NCBI GenBank assembly: GCA_054661495.1
Contig: BAAFSQ010000009.1
Coordinates: 1-64,000 of the forward strand
DNA length: 64,000 nucleotides
Source: Zygophlyctis sp. KS116
Taxonomy: Eukaryota > Chytridiomycota
Reading direction: 5' to 3'
Positions 33,321 to 46,474 of this stretch are shown here, one piece after another. Within the stretch, counting starts at the first letter, position 1. Every line of letters starts with the position of its first letter. The notes under the pieces were generated by a model that saw nothing but the letters and a program-made list of their open reading frames with translations, was not told the DNA's origin and searched no databases. The position numbers were made by a program, and so were the translations under genes.

Positions 33321-33529
33321 GACCTTTTGCTACCCGGTCTCCCCTGGCGTGAAACAAATCATTACTTTGTAACAAACGAGTCATTAAGCATGAATAACAG
33401 ACGAGAATAATTCAAAAGCAAATTGAAGCGGAAAGATAAGAGAGAAATTCTTTAATTTTAAACTTTAAAGAGGTAAACTATTTTACTCATAGCTGCATGG
33501 CATTTGTTAAAATCTAAATCAAGATTCTT
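33203..33529. other. Spacer right of the hAT relic
   Basis: About 327 bp. Its first 120 bp hold the right end of the hAT relic, including CTGTAGCTACACTGCCG. The remainder is AT-rich with no gene, up to the stop of the OSCA channel gene. Confidence 0.5.
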
Positions 33530-36439
33530 TTATGAAATCGTCAAATATGCCCAGCTCATTAATGCATCAATAAAATTCAAGACTGCATTTTTTGGTGCGG
33601 GATAAGACTCTGATTCCTCCATTTCAGAGAGACCAAGGCGTTGACGTCCTATATATCTCCTTAAAGATAATGCCTGAATGCGCTTCTGATCTGATCGGAT
33701 TCTTTCCAAAACTTCTGGTCCCTGATAAAGCCATGGTACAGGCAGTCTACCGATTAAGCATGGGTGAAGATATGACAAATTTTGAATATCTGAATCACTT
33801 TCAAAAACAGGTGTATCAAGAATTCCTGGAATTCTAGTCATAGGAGGTTCTTTATGTGAGTCTAGAGAATTGATAGATAGCAGATTAGCAGATTCATTCG
33901 CTTCAAGGTCAACACTGGCTGAGATAGACATATTAAAGTTTTGATTACTTTTGACAGTCTCCAGTTCTCTTCCATCAATAAATGATGAGTCGATCGCTGA
34001 CGGATTCATAGAATTAGACATAGAATTAGAGTCTTTTACAGATCGAGAAATCAAATCTAGAGGAACCTGGATTATTTCTTTTTCGTACCCCTGCTTTAAC
34101 CACCAATACACAGTAATCGTGATAAAAAGAAGAGGTCCAACTCCAAAAACCATTTGAGCATATCCTGACCATCCTGGAGTTTTGATAGTTGAGACAACCA
34201 AATTATTTTCATTGCTTTCGATTGATTTCAGAGCTAATAGTCCCATCATCGTAAGCTGCATGATGATTAGACCTGCTAAACACCTATTTACTACAATCGG
34301 TACAAATCCAGACTTGATTTCATATTTGGGAATGTGTACGTGTTCAAAGAGATACTTCTTAATCAACTGATAGAAATTTACCTTGTGGACAAAATATGCA
34401 ATCAGAAAGAAGAGCGTCAGGAAGGGAAGAATTAAAGGTGCGATCGGAGCATAGATGCAGCCTATAACAAACATTAACATTGGAATCTAAAAGTAAATAT
34501 TTCATTCTATCTTACCGGATATGCGATTCCATAGTTTATGCAAGTCAGTGTAGAAGGGTAATATGCATCTGACCGCTGTCTTGGAGAAGCGTCAGACCAT
34601 GGAGCCAACCTAGTTAGCCAGGTTAAGAGGAGAGGACCTGCAAGTAGAAGTTGGGCAGGATAAACTGCCATCGCCTGTAGAACCACGTAATTGATCAGCG
34701 TGGATGATGCTTTTGGGACCATATCACCCAAAACTTCTATAACTTGGCGAGGGTTCAGAAAAAGATCATAAATAACTGCCCGTACCAAAACTTGGACAAA
34801 AACTACATTCCATAATTGATAAAAAAAATATCTATGCAATTATGTTGAATATAGAATTTACTTTGATAGAACTGACATTTCTATCCAACTCTCTGTTTCA
34901 AGACCCTTTATTAATTAAAAAGAGAATTTAAAATACCTGCATTTTACATAAAATTATCAGGACAGCAGGAAGTGAGGAGGTCCAAGCAGCAACAAGAATT
35001 GTTGGTATAACACCCTGAATCAGTTGAATCCATGCCTCGGGAATCTCTTCTAAAACTTTCTCAAGTCCTGGAATATATACTGCCAACTGTTTCAAGTCAA
35101 TCAAACCAGCAAAAGTAGATATAGCAGCGGTTGATGAGAAAACCAGAAAAACCAAAGACACCAACACTAAGAGGCCTCTAAAAAGCTTGATGCTGGAGTG
35201 TGCTCCATTTGAGGATAGATTTGGCCAATATATATCTCTTGGCTCTGGAGCTGGTTTACTCATACAAGCAAAAGGTCTCTTGTTGATAATAATTTGAGAA
35301 GCAATTGCCTAAAAATATAAAAAGGAAGAAACGTACCGCTGTTTTAGGAGAATCAAAAGTAACAAAGCCAACAGAAGAAGGAGAAGAAGCTTCTGGTTGC
35401 CTCCTTAATGTCTGTACTTCTAAATTCCATTTTGCGAAGTTTTCAAGATAATAATTGAGTGAGTCTACTACAGGACCAAACAATCCTAAAAATCCAGTCC
35501 GATGCCTAGGACGTACTTTACTTGGCAATATTCTAATCAAATCTAACAAAATACTTTCAATTTCATCTGAAAATGAAGAATGATCCTGAGAAGATTCATG
35601 TGTTGAATCCGCTCCTAAATTTGTATAAGCATTTTCAAAAATATTCCTATCAATATTTTCCTTAATTTTGTTATATTTTCTTACACAAGACGCATATGCA
35701 ACCTCGAATTTAACAAGATATCTTGCTCTTTGAGCCACCGCATTCTTAATTTTTGTCCATTTTCTTTTATAATTTCAATTTTTTTAAAGAAATACCTTGC
35801 AATAACAACATTCTGAACTTTTCCAAGTCCTTCAAAAGCCGCATCAAAATATCCTGCCAGCGTCACTTCATTCTGTAATTCTTTTGGAATCCCAAAAACC
35901 ATTATAGTCCTAGAATCAATTGGTGCCTCTTGTAATTTAAAAATTCATTTTATACCTTGAATAACTAGAGCTTCATATTTTAGCTTTAACTGAATCGAAG
36001 CTCTATAAAATGAAATTAGAGCACCTAGAGCGCATATAGAAAAAATCCAAGTAAATGCAAGATGCACCCATAAGTATGGTGATCTATTAGGAACATTATT
36101 TACAGAAAGAGCATCAATAAGAACATCTTCGTACAAAATCCCAGTAGAATTTACCAATGACGGAATTAAAGAATAATAGTTTACTGGAGCAAGAAAACAC
36201 ATTCCGAGAAAAGACTTTAGAGCAAATAATGATAATCCTAGCTTTAGAAATCTTTGAAAAGTAACGGCGTCTAGTCCGATCTGTAAGGCTTGCTCTAGAT
36301 CATCTTGCGCCTGTGTCTGTGATTTGATCATATAGAAATCTTTAAAGAATGATCGTAATAGTAGAAAGAATAGAAAGCATATAATTCCTATAGCAGTGAA
36401 GAATAGAAAAGGAACAATGATTCCCTGATTGCTAGCCAT
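33530..36439 (-). CDS. OSCA/CSC1/TMEM63-type mechanosensitive cation channel
   Basis: The protein is about 900 residues with about ten membrane spans. The N-terminal span (IIVPFLFFTAIGIICFLFFL) and soluble loop are followed by the family's RRM-like cytosolic segment (TIMVFGIPKELQNEV). The loop ends with TAVRFF-type wording (GFVTFDSPKTA), the DIYWPNL hinge follows, and then the pore spans: MVPKASSTLINYVVLQA and AYPAQLLLAGPLLLTWLTRL, followed by INYGIAYP and MLMFVIGCIYAPIAPLILPF. These are recognisable CSC1/OSCA signatures. The family conducts cations in response to osmotic stress. Several introns lie between 33.5 and 36 kb. I start at ATG 36439, leaving 69 bp to the divergent kinase; an upstream in-frame extension would overlap the kinase. 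Confidence 0.9.
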
Positions 36440-36508
36440 TTTAAGAGGTTTTAATGAAGGCTTTCTACGCCTCAGCAAGTACCGGGGGCGTCGATTTGTT
36501 TGCTTTAA

Positions 36509-38419
<1,911 letters not shown>

Positions 38420-38672
38420 CACAAATCGATCATATCCTGTTTCATTTGACTTTTTACTGTTTAGAATCTCAACAGAAGAAAAATTTTCAGATTATAATAA
38501 ATCATCAAGTCACGGATCAAGAAATGCACTCTTTGATTATGGTACGGAGGACCTCGGCCGAAGTCCCTATGAGTCGCGTATTTAAGTTGCCATCGGATGA
38601 TTATCAAATTTCCGATAACAGGACGTCACAATTTTCCCCAAATAATCATCACCAGCATTATTATTTGTTAGA
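38420..38672. other. Spacer between kinase and proton pump genes
   Basis: About 250 bp between the kinase stop and the PMA1 start on the same strand. Overlapping short ORFs here extend from the kinase in other frames and are not credible genes. It presumably carries the proton pump promoter. Confidence 0.4.
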
Positions 38673-41600
38673 ATGAGTGATAGAGATCAAAAGCGGAAAG
38701 AACTACTTGTTGCAGAAACTCATGTAGACATTGGTTCTATTCTTTCCTTACAATTGGAAAGCCTTGTCCACACCGAGCCATTGAAAGGACTCACGGACGA
38801 AGAGGTACGAGATCGACTAGAAAAATTTGGATATAATGGTATCGTCGTGATTAACCGGTAATGCAATAGAAATCAAGGAGAAAAAAGTCAATCCTGTGAT
38901 CAGATTTCTTTCATACTTTGGCGGATCCATCTCTTTCCTACTAGAAATCGCCGCCATTGTGGCAGGAATAGTAAAGAGCTGGACTGATTTTTCTATTTTG
39001 ATAGGCGTACTTATATTAAACGCAATAATTGGGTTTGTGGAAGAGTCGAAAGCTGAAAATGCGTTGGATGCCCTAAAAAACACGCTAGCATTGAAATGTC
39101 GTTGCTTTCGTAACGGCAGATTAGTAGAAATCGAATCAAGAGAATTAATTCCGGGGGATATTGTAGCTCTTAGATTAGGAGATATCATTCCGGCTGATTG
39201 CAGGTGCTTAATAATTACTTATCGTTAGACTTTTAGGAGTAGGTGTAAGTGGAGATGAGACCGACATACCTCTTCAAATTGATCAATCTGCACTCACCGG
39301 AGAATCACTTCCAGTGGATAAAAAAAAGGGGCAAACGGCGTATTCAAGTTCTATTATCAAACAAGGTCAAATGTTGGGTGTAGTCACAAAAACTGGTATC
39401 CACACGTATATCGGACGGGCTGCGAACTTAATTAGCAATACACATGAGGTGGGCCATTTCCAGAAAATTGTTGGAACTATAGGAAATTTTTTAATTGTTA
39501 TTTCATTGGTAAAGTAAATAATTACTAATTACTAGTCAATGTGTGTAATACTTTACTTATACCTCTATTTCGGTCATGGAGATGATCATAAAGATCCTCT
39601 ACTTATATTAAAGGAAGTTTTAATTATTCTAATTGCTGCCATTCCTGTGGGGATGCAGACAGTACTAACAGTTACAATGGCAGTTGGTGCCAAACAACTT
39701 GCTGAGAAACAAGTTATCGTAAAACGTCTTACGGCAATAGAAGAGCTTGCGTCAGTTTCTATCTTATGTTCAGGTGAAAAAATGAATTAACTTATATTTT
39801 AGACAAAACGGGGACTCTTACGTTGAATGAGTTGACTTTTGATAAACCTTACCTTGCAAAGAAAGGGAATTCAAATCCTTCTACCGTAAAAGAGGAAAGT
39901 TATTCAGAAGATGACCTACTATTATATGCTTATCTTGCTAGTGAGCCGGGGGCCACTGATGCAATTGAAATAGCCACACGAAGAGGAGCTGAAGCAACTC
40001 TTGCTATCTTGAAGAGTAGAGCTGAGCATTCCCTTGAAATCCCCGGATTTAAAATTTTGTCATTTGTGCCTTTTAATCCCGTATCAAAATTTACAGAAGC
40101 GATCACTTTAAACAATTCTACTCAAGAAAGGTTTAGATGTATTAAAGGAGCACCACAAGTTATTATCTCTATGTGCAATAATCATCAAGAAGCTTCAAAG
40201 GCTGTGATTAAGTTTGCATCTATGGGTTTGCGGGCTTTAGCTGTAGCAAAAACGGTCGACCCTGATATGAAGAAATTTGAAATGATTGGACTTATATCTT
40301 TGCTAGATCCTCCCCGAATAGACTCGGCAGAAACTATCAAGAGATGTATGGCACTCGGTATTCAGGTATAATCATAGATTATAATAATTAGGTCAAAATG
40401 ATTACAGGGGACCAACTGATTATTGCTAAAGAAGTCGCTAAACGTTTGGATATGCCACGAACCATCTTAGATGCTACAAAATTGACACAAGATGCAATGA
40501 CTGAAGATGAACTAATTATGAGAGTGATAAAGGCTGATGGATTCGCTCAAGTGATTCCAGAGCACAAATATCAAGTCGTTGATCTTCTTCAAAAACGAAA
40601 TATTATAGTCGGTATGACTGGTGATGGTGTGAATGATGCACCCGCATTAAAAAAAGCCAACGTAGGAATAGCTGTTCATGGGTGTACTGATGCTGCTCGA
40701 TCCGCAGCAGACATTGTTTTACTCGCCCCCGGTTTATCGACTATTGTTGACGGTATAACTACGAGCAGAGCAATTTTTCAGCGAATGAGGAGCTATGCAA
40801 GTATGCTTTTTACCCTTCTAAATCTTAGTTTACCGAATCACGTCCACGATTCACTTCTTACTTTTCTTCTTTACGAGTATCATCGCTTTTAACTTTTCTC
40901 TCCCTGAAAAATTAATTCTCTTTATCACAGTTCTGAATGATGCTGCAACATTAGTTATTTCAGTTGATAATGCTAAAATATCCCAGAAGCCTGATAAGTG
41001 GCGCTTAGGGCAGCTCTTAACCCTGTCGACGGTTTTGGGCGTATTACTTATGGGAATTTCTTACGCTCATTACTTCTTAGCAAAGCACTATTATCCGGAT
41101 GCAGCCGATGCTAACATAGTCCAAACTATAATGTATCTACAAATTTCATCATGTCCTCACTTTGTAATCTTTTCAACCAGATTGTCAGGATGGTTTTGGG
41201 AGGCAGCTCCTAGTTGGGTATTCGTTCTTGCAGTTGGAGGCACTCAAGTTTTTGCCATGTTTATGAGCATTTACGGAATAGAAGCCCTTCAAGCATATCC
41301 AATGTAATTTTGATATATTTTTAATTTTAAGTGGATGGGCCTGGGGATTGGGAGTTATGGCTGTTTCTTCAGTATCTTTTATGCTTTTGGATGTAGTCAA
41401 AACATTACTAATTAGAAATTGGTCCTTTGAACTAACAGCAAAATTATGGCCTTCATCTCAAAATAAGGAAAAACTTCGTGTGAGACAAGAAAGAGCATCA
41501 TTACATGAGAGAGTTGACAACAATATTACAAAAGTTAGACGAGCCATTGTACTTTCAAGTGCTCTTTCAGCCTTTAAATCGGGTGTGAAATTAGTTAAAA

Positions 41601-41812
41601 ATGTTAGCAAAAGTTTACTCAATATTTCTGGAGAAGGTACCCAGAGCAAATCTAGACGAGCGTCCGTTGATATGTCTGCCAAACTAGACAATGCCTCAAA
41701 TTCAAAAAATGATTCGATCACCGTTGTAAATGTACAGAAATCCGCAACTTTAGACGGGTCAAATGAAGCCAATGAGGATTTAGAGACTCCCACTAGTGAG
41801 TCTAGTCAATAA
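38673..41812 (+). CDS. PMA1: Plasma-membrane H+-ATPase, P-type IIIA (PMA1-like)
   Basis: It pumps protons out of the cell and energises the plasma membrane. Family signatures are present after splicing. The actuator motif is [16 protein letters not shown]. The phosphorylation site [16 protein letters not shown] is split by a 28-nt intron (about 39775-39802) just before the phospho-Asp. [20 protein letters not shown] and the hinge [20 protein letters not shown] are also seen, as is the membrane segment [20 protein letters not shown]. Another intron (about 40800-40827) restores [18 protein letters not shown]. The C-terminus is a soluble, Ser-rich regulatory tail of about 120 residues (41.4-41.8 kb). 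Type IIIA pumps are found in fungi, plants and some protists, not animals. Confidence 0.95.
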
Positions 41813-41887
41813 ATTAAGCGGTTTTTATGAATTATATGAGTTTTTGTGTACGTCATCTGTTAAAATCCCCCGATCAAACAAATAGTG

Positions 41888-42981
41888 ATGCTCTCTAATC
41901 CTCCACCACTACCAACTGCAGGAAAAGATTCTTATGCCTTTGCGGCAGAGCCAAAGGCCATTCAAAGCTCTCCCAAAAAAACGATTAGAGATTCCCCATC
42001 AGAAAAGGATCAAAAGGTGTAAGACTGAGACTTTTTAATCTGAAAGAGCCGTCAATATAATGTACGATCGCCGAATTCATAGAGGAAATACGTATGCTAC
42101 CCCATCACTTCCATTGGTACTTTTGTCTTTAAATTGACATTTTAGCATTCACAGCCTGATCCATTTGAAATTCAAAAGAATCAGGAGCTCAAGAGAAAGC
42201 TGAAAGCAAAAAAGAAGGCTGAATCTAGAAGAAGAGTCAAGACTCCCGATGCTGTACAAGGACGCAAGCATATTGATGTTCAAACTGATCTATATCTTGA
42301 AGAATTAAGTGATAAAATTCCAGAAGCGATCGCTGCTACTCAGACCGATGCATTCTTAAATAGAGCCCCTTCACCATTCTTTGTACCACAGAAAAGTGGT
42401 ATTGATGTTGCAACACAAGTCTATGATGGAGAATTATTTGATTTTGATTTTGAAGTGGTTCCAATTCTAGAAATACTTGTTGCTAAAACTGTCGAACAGT
42501 CAATCATGGAAGTTCATGAAGAAGAAGAACTCAAACTTTTGAAAAAACATCAGGTAATCAGTATTTTTTCATAACAATGTAGATTAAATACGAAGAAAAA
42601 AGAAATGCAGAATTGGTTGAAGTCCAGAGATTAGAAGATGCTGAACGTAGAAGAACCAGTGAAAAAGAACGTAGACTGGCTGAACAATCAAGAATTCTGA
42701 AAGAAAAACAAGAAATTACTGAAAAAATTGCTGCTCGGGCCTTTGCACAAAGTTATTTGAACACTTTAGTTCCTACAATTTTTGATAATTTAATCAATAA
42801 TGGATTTTTCCACGATAAAATAGAAGCAGAAATTAATAGAGAATTTTTGCCTTGGTTATCGACTGAAGTGGAAAAGAATTTGGAAAGAGCTAAAGTTTCA
42901 AGAAAATTGCTTGATGGTAAGTATAAATCTTTCTGAACAATAATAGATATTATTATATTTACTCTCAATAATAGTTTATAA
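41888..42981 (+). CDS. RSPH3: Radial spoke protein 3 (RSPH3/RSP3)
   Basis: RSP3 is the backbone and AKAP-like anchor of axonemal radial spokes. A 28-nt intron (about 42019-42046) brings NIMYDRRIHRGNTYA into frame, the diagnostic RSP3 start. GRKHIDVQTDLYLEELSDKI, then ATQTDAFLNRAPSPFFVPQ, DVATQVYDGELFDFDFEVV and ARAFAQSYLNTLVPTIFDNL follow, covering the conserved radial-spoke domain. The last intron (about 42917-42946) gives a short tail ending INNSL-like before TAA at 42981. The protein is about 325 residues, shorter than human RSPH3, and lacks the extra C-terminal region. Together with CEP135 this says the organism builds motile 9+2 flagella. Its stop is 19 bp from the convergent beta-tubulin stop. 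Confidence 0.92.
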
Positions 42982-43000
42982 TCGTCAAATAAATGAATTT

Positions 43001-44530
43001 TCAAGTTTTATTTCTAGTTGATTTTGATCCTTTAAGAGGTTCTTTCTTTTTATTCATTTCGGGTTTGTCTTCCTCTGAATTAACGCTTTCATGCGATGCA
43101 CTCGGTACATCTTGATACTGTAAATACTCAGAAATCATGTCCGACATATTGCTTTCAGATTCTGTAAACTCTGCTTCATCCATTCCTTCTCCAGTATACC
43201 AATGTAAAAATGCCTTTCTACGATACATTGCAGTAAATTGATCCATTATTCTTCTAAAAATCTCTTGTATACATGTGGAGTTTCCAATAAATGTTGCAGA
43301 CATTTTTAATCCCGTGGGGGCAATATCGCAAACTAAACTTTAGCAAGTAGATCTTCTTACTGGCAGTCTTGAAATTAGACGGAATCCACTCAACAAAATT
43401 AGATCCATTTTTAGTTTGCAGATCCGAAACATACTGGTCAACTTCTTTTGTCGATATTTTCCCTCTAAACATTGCAGCAACTGTAAGATAACGTCCATGT
43501 CTAGGATCAGCTGCTAGCATCATATTCCTTGAGTCAAACATCTGCCGGGCTAGTTCTTTAACAGATTGAGTTCCAAAATTTAACGATCCTCTAGATACTA
43601 GTGGTGCAAAACCAACCATAAAAAAGTGAAGTCTAGGAAATGGGATCATATTAACCGCTATTTTACGCAAATCAGCATTAAGTTGTCCCGGAAAGCGAAG
43701 ACCCGTTGTTACACCACTCATAACAAATGAGACCAAATGATTCAGATCTCCATAGCTTGGACTTTTGAGTTTTAGAGTTCGCAAGCAAATATCGTATAAC
43801 GCCTCATTATCAATGCAAAATGTTTCATCAGAGTTCTCAATCAACTGATTTAGAGCCAATATTGCATTATATGGCTCTACAACAGTATCTGAAACCTTTG
43901 GAGAAGGGATTACTGAAAAAGTACAGAGCATTCTATCCGGATACTCCTCTTTAATCTTGGCCAAAACTAATGATCCCAATCCTGATCCAGTACCACTTCT
44001 TTTAAGATGAAAGATATCATACCCACCCAATGAATGAACAAGCTGGAATCCTTGAAGTGACTCACACGCTTCAGCTTCTCTTCGCACTACATTGAGAACT
44101 TGCTCGATGATTTCTGCTCCTTCGGTGTAATATCCTTTTGCCCAATTATTCCCTTAAAGTAAAACTTATTCAATAAATACCAGCTCCTGATTGTGCATTG
44201 ATAAAGTTATCAGGTCTAAATAATGCTCTAAAAGTTTAGAGCCTTAAAATGCATACCCATCTTTGCCCGCTCGGACAGAATCTAGGGTACCTGGTTCTAA
44301 ATCAACTAATATGGATCTAATTATTGAATAAAATGCATTATATACCTGGGCACATATCTATTCCCTTGAGCTTCAGCAAAATAAACAGAAGCTCTCTCAA
44401 GTTGAATCGCTCGATCGCCTATGTAGTCGCCCTGGCTATCGATTCCATGTTCTTCTCTAATTGTCTCCCAAAATTTAGATCCTATTTGATTGCCGCATTG
44501 CCCAGTTTGTATGTGTACTATTTCTCTCAT
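43001..44530 (-). CDS. Beta-tubulin with non-canonical C-terminal tail
   Basis: The start [20 protein letters not shown] is the beta-tubulin signature (MREI autoregulation motif). Splicing a 27-nt intron ending at the second possible AG restores [14 protein letters not shown], the GTP-binding tubulin motif. The body is standard: [93 protein letters not shown]. The tail is odd. After the helix [10 protein letters not shown] it continues as [20 protein letters not shown] and ends [10 protein letters not shown]. It is only mildly acidic at first and then strongly basic, without the EEY/EEF-like end or the axonemal EGEFEEE motif. About 460 residues in all, with several introns. Convergent with RSPH3. 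Confidence 0.95.
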
Positions 44531-44696
44531 GATGTCAACTAAAATATTTATATTGGCAAACAAACAGACTAACTCAAAACGTGACAGTTTGTTTCCCAAT
44601 CTGCTGGTAATGCATAAGCCGCAACCAGAGAGGGGTAATCGGTATCAAATATAGAGCAGCTTCCTATTCTCCCAGCATTGATTCTAGGAATTATTA

Positions 44697-46451
44697 TTAT
44701 TTTTCGCTGTACCTTTTTCGGAGCCACATAAAGCATCTGAATATGTTTAAAATTGAAGAATTTGGCTTATTTTGCCGTAAAAAGTTATTGTAAGAAAAAA
44801 AGTCCTTGCATGCTAATACACGATCTTTACAAAAGCTACAGACTTGAATTTCTTCGGGCTTTACACCAAAGGAAAACTTGATAGTCACATCTCTTACCAC
44901 CGTACATAAAGCACATTTGTGTCTTGAATTTTGTTTTTCAAGATTTCTTTCATTGTATGGCGAGGCTTGTTGATCTTTAGCCATTTCACATGTACATTTA
45001 ATGATACTCTCCAGAAACTTTTTTCTTAGAGAAGAAGCAGGTCCTCCAGAGCCAATGCTTTTTAAGCTTCCAGAAAAGGAATAATTATAAAAGAGGCATG
45101 GTTCTACATCTTCATATATGACTCTTTTCATGAATTGCGTGGATGCATTGATCTCGGAGGACATTAGAGTACAACTAATATGATCTTGAACTTCTCCATA
45201 GATTATACCATCTATATATAGGTTATTTGTCATTACAGTCGCTGGTAAATTTTCAAAGCTAAAGACCCCTTTTGGAATATCTGCCACTGAAAGATTTGGA
45301 AGAATAACCATAGACGGACTTACATTTAATGAGGACGTTGACTGACTTGCTTTAATTTTTGCAGATTTTAATGCATTGATAATTCTTTTTAGATCTTGAA
45401 TTTCGTCTTCTCTTCCTTGTGCCCTTTTCATCGCCCCGCTTAATTCAGCAGTTAAAGAAATATTTTTGTGTTCCAAATCCTCTCGATTTTTAGCTTCTTC
45501 TATTACCATATTATTCGCTTGGTCAAATAATTGTTCAGTTAAATCTTCCAATTCTTGTTCTAAAATCTCTTTTGAGACTAAAATGCGTTCTTTGGCTTCC
45601 TGTTCTTGTTTTATCTGATTGCTTAAAGTATTGATAAGTGATTGATTTTCATTTATACTTTCATATAGTTTATCAATAGTTAGCATCCTTTGGGTACATT
45701 GGACACAATTTTTCTTTTGTACTTTTGGTTCCACTTGTTTCAAATGTAATACAGCAATATCACCATCTTGATCATCTTCCTCCTCTACTTTGTTCTGAGC
45801 GGAAATAGAATTATATGATCTAGCAGATATTTTTGTCTGATTGCTAATTTCTAGAGTTTCGGACATTCGCCGAGTATGAGACTCAAAGACTTCATTTTGA
45901 TTTTGAGAGACAGTTCTAGCATGATTTCCTTTAATTTTGTCAATACCATTTAGTATTTGATCCCTTTTTTCTGAATCCATGTTTGGATTGAGTGGATTAT
46001 TTTCAATTGATTGGTCTAATTTCTGCTCATTAGATTTGTTGATTGAGTTTCTGGCATTTACCAAGTAATTTAATGCTAGTTTTATACATTCCAGAGCCTT
46101 AATGTCTAAATTTACTCCTGGATTAGTAATATTAATCGAATTGATAGTATTAACAGCATTCGATAATCCGATTTGTTTCTCTGCCAAACTTTGAGGAGAT
46201 TTCCCTTTTTGACCGATTCCATTGAGCCAATCGTTATATTCTAAAACTGGTTTTCCCAGAAATAGAATTGCTTCTTGAACACAGAATTCATATCTTTTGA
46301 GTTTTACTCTTTGAGAGTCTATTATTTCATTTTTCTTTGATATATTAGTTCTTAGACTCTTAATTTCCTCTAATAAATGTTCTTTCTCCCTCAAGGAGTC
46401 ATTTTCTGAGCCTATTGAATCCATATTTGACCTGTAAATGACGTCTCTCAA
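44697..46451 (-). CDS. Sec2/Rabin8-like guanine nucleotide exchange factor for Rab8/Sec4
   Basis: The protein is one unbroken frame of 584 codons, mostly coiled coil. The catalytic Sec2 coil (about residues 290-370) reads KEILEQELEDLTEQLFDQAN, then MVIEEAKNREDLEHKN, matching the ELEDLTASLFEEANKMV core of Rabin8/Sec2. The C-terminal half also follows Rabin8: FMKRVIYEDVEPCL, CALCTVVRDVTIKF, VCSFCKDRVLACKDFFSYNN, then MWLRKRYSE. Rabin8 binds and activates Rab8/Sec4 for exocytosis and, in flagellates, for cilium formation. The start could be 46451 or the Met at 46424. The divergent Munc13-like gene starts 23 bp away, so the two exocytosis genes probably share one promoter. Confidence 0.85.
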   Translation of the reverse strand: MRDVIYRSNMDSIGSENDSLREKEHLLEEIKSLRTNISKKNEIIDSQRVKLKRYEFCVQEAILFLGKPVLEYNDWLNGIGQKGKSPQSLAEKQIGLSNAVNTINSINITNPGVNLDIKALECIKLALNYLVNARNSINKSNEQKLDQSIENNPLNPNMDSEKRDQILNGIDKIKGNHARTVSQNQNEVFESHTRRMSETLEISNQTKISARSYNSISAQNKVEEEDDQDGDIAVLHLKQVEPKVQKKNCVQCTQRMLTIDKLYESINENQSLINTLSNQIKQEQEAKERILVSKEILEQELEDLTEQLFDQANNMVIEEAKNREDLEHKNISLTAELSGAMKRAQGREDEIQDLKRIINALKSAKIKASQSTSSLNVSPSMVILPNLSVADIPKGVFSFENLPATVMTNNLYIDGIIYGEVQDHISCTLMSSEINASTQFMKRVIYEDVEPCLFYNYSFSGSLKSIGSGGPASSLRKKFLESIIKCTCEMAKDQQASPYNERNLEKQNSRHKCALCTVVRDVTIKFSFGVKPEEIQVCSFCKDRVLACKDFFSYNNFLRQNKPNSSILNIFRCFMWLRKRYSEK

Positions 46452-46474
46452 ACGTCATAAGTATTGTACTTGTC

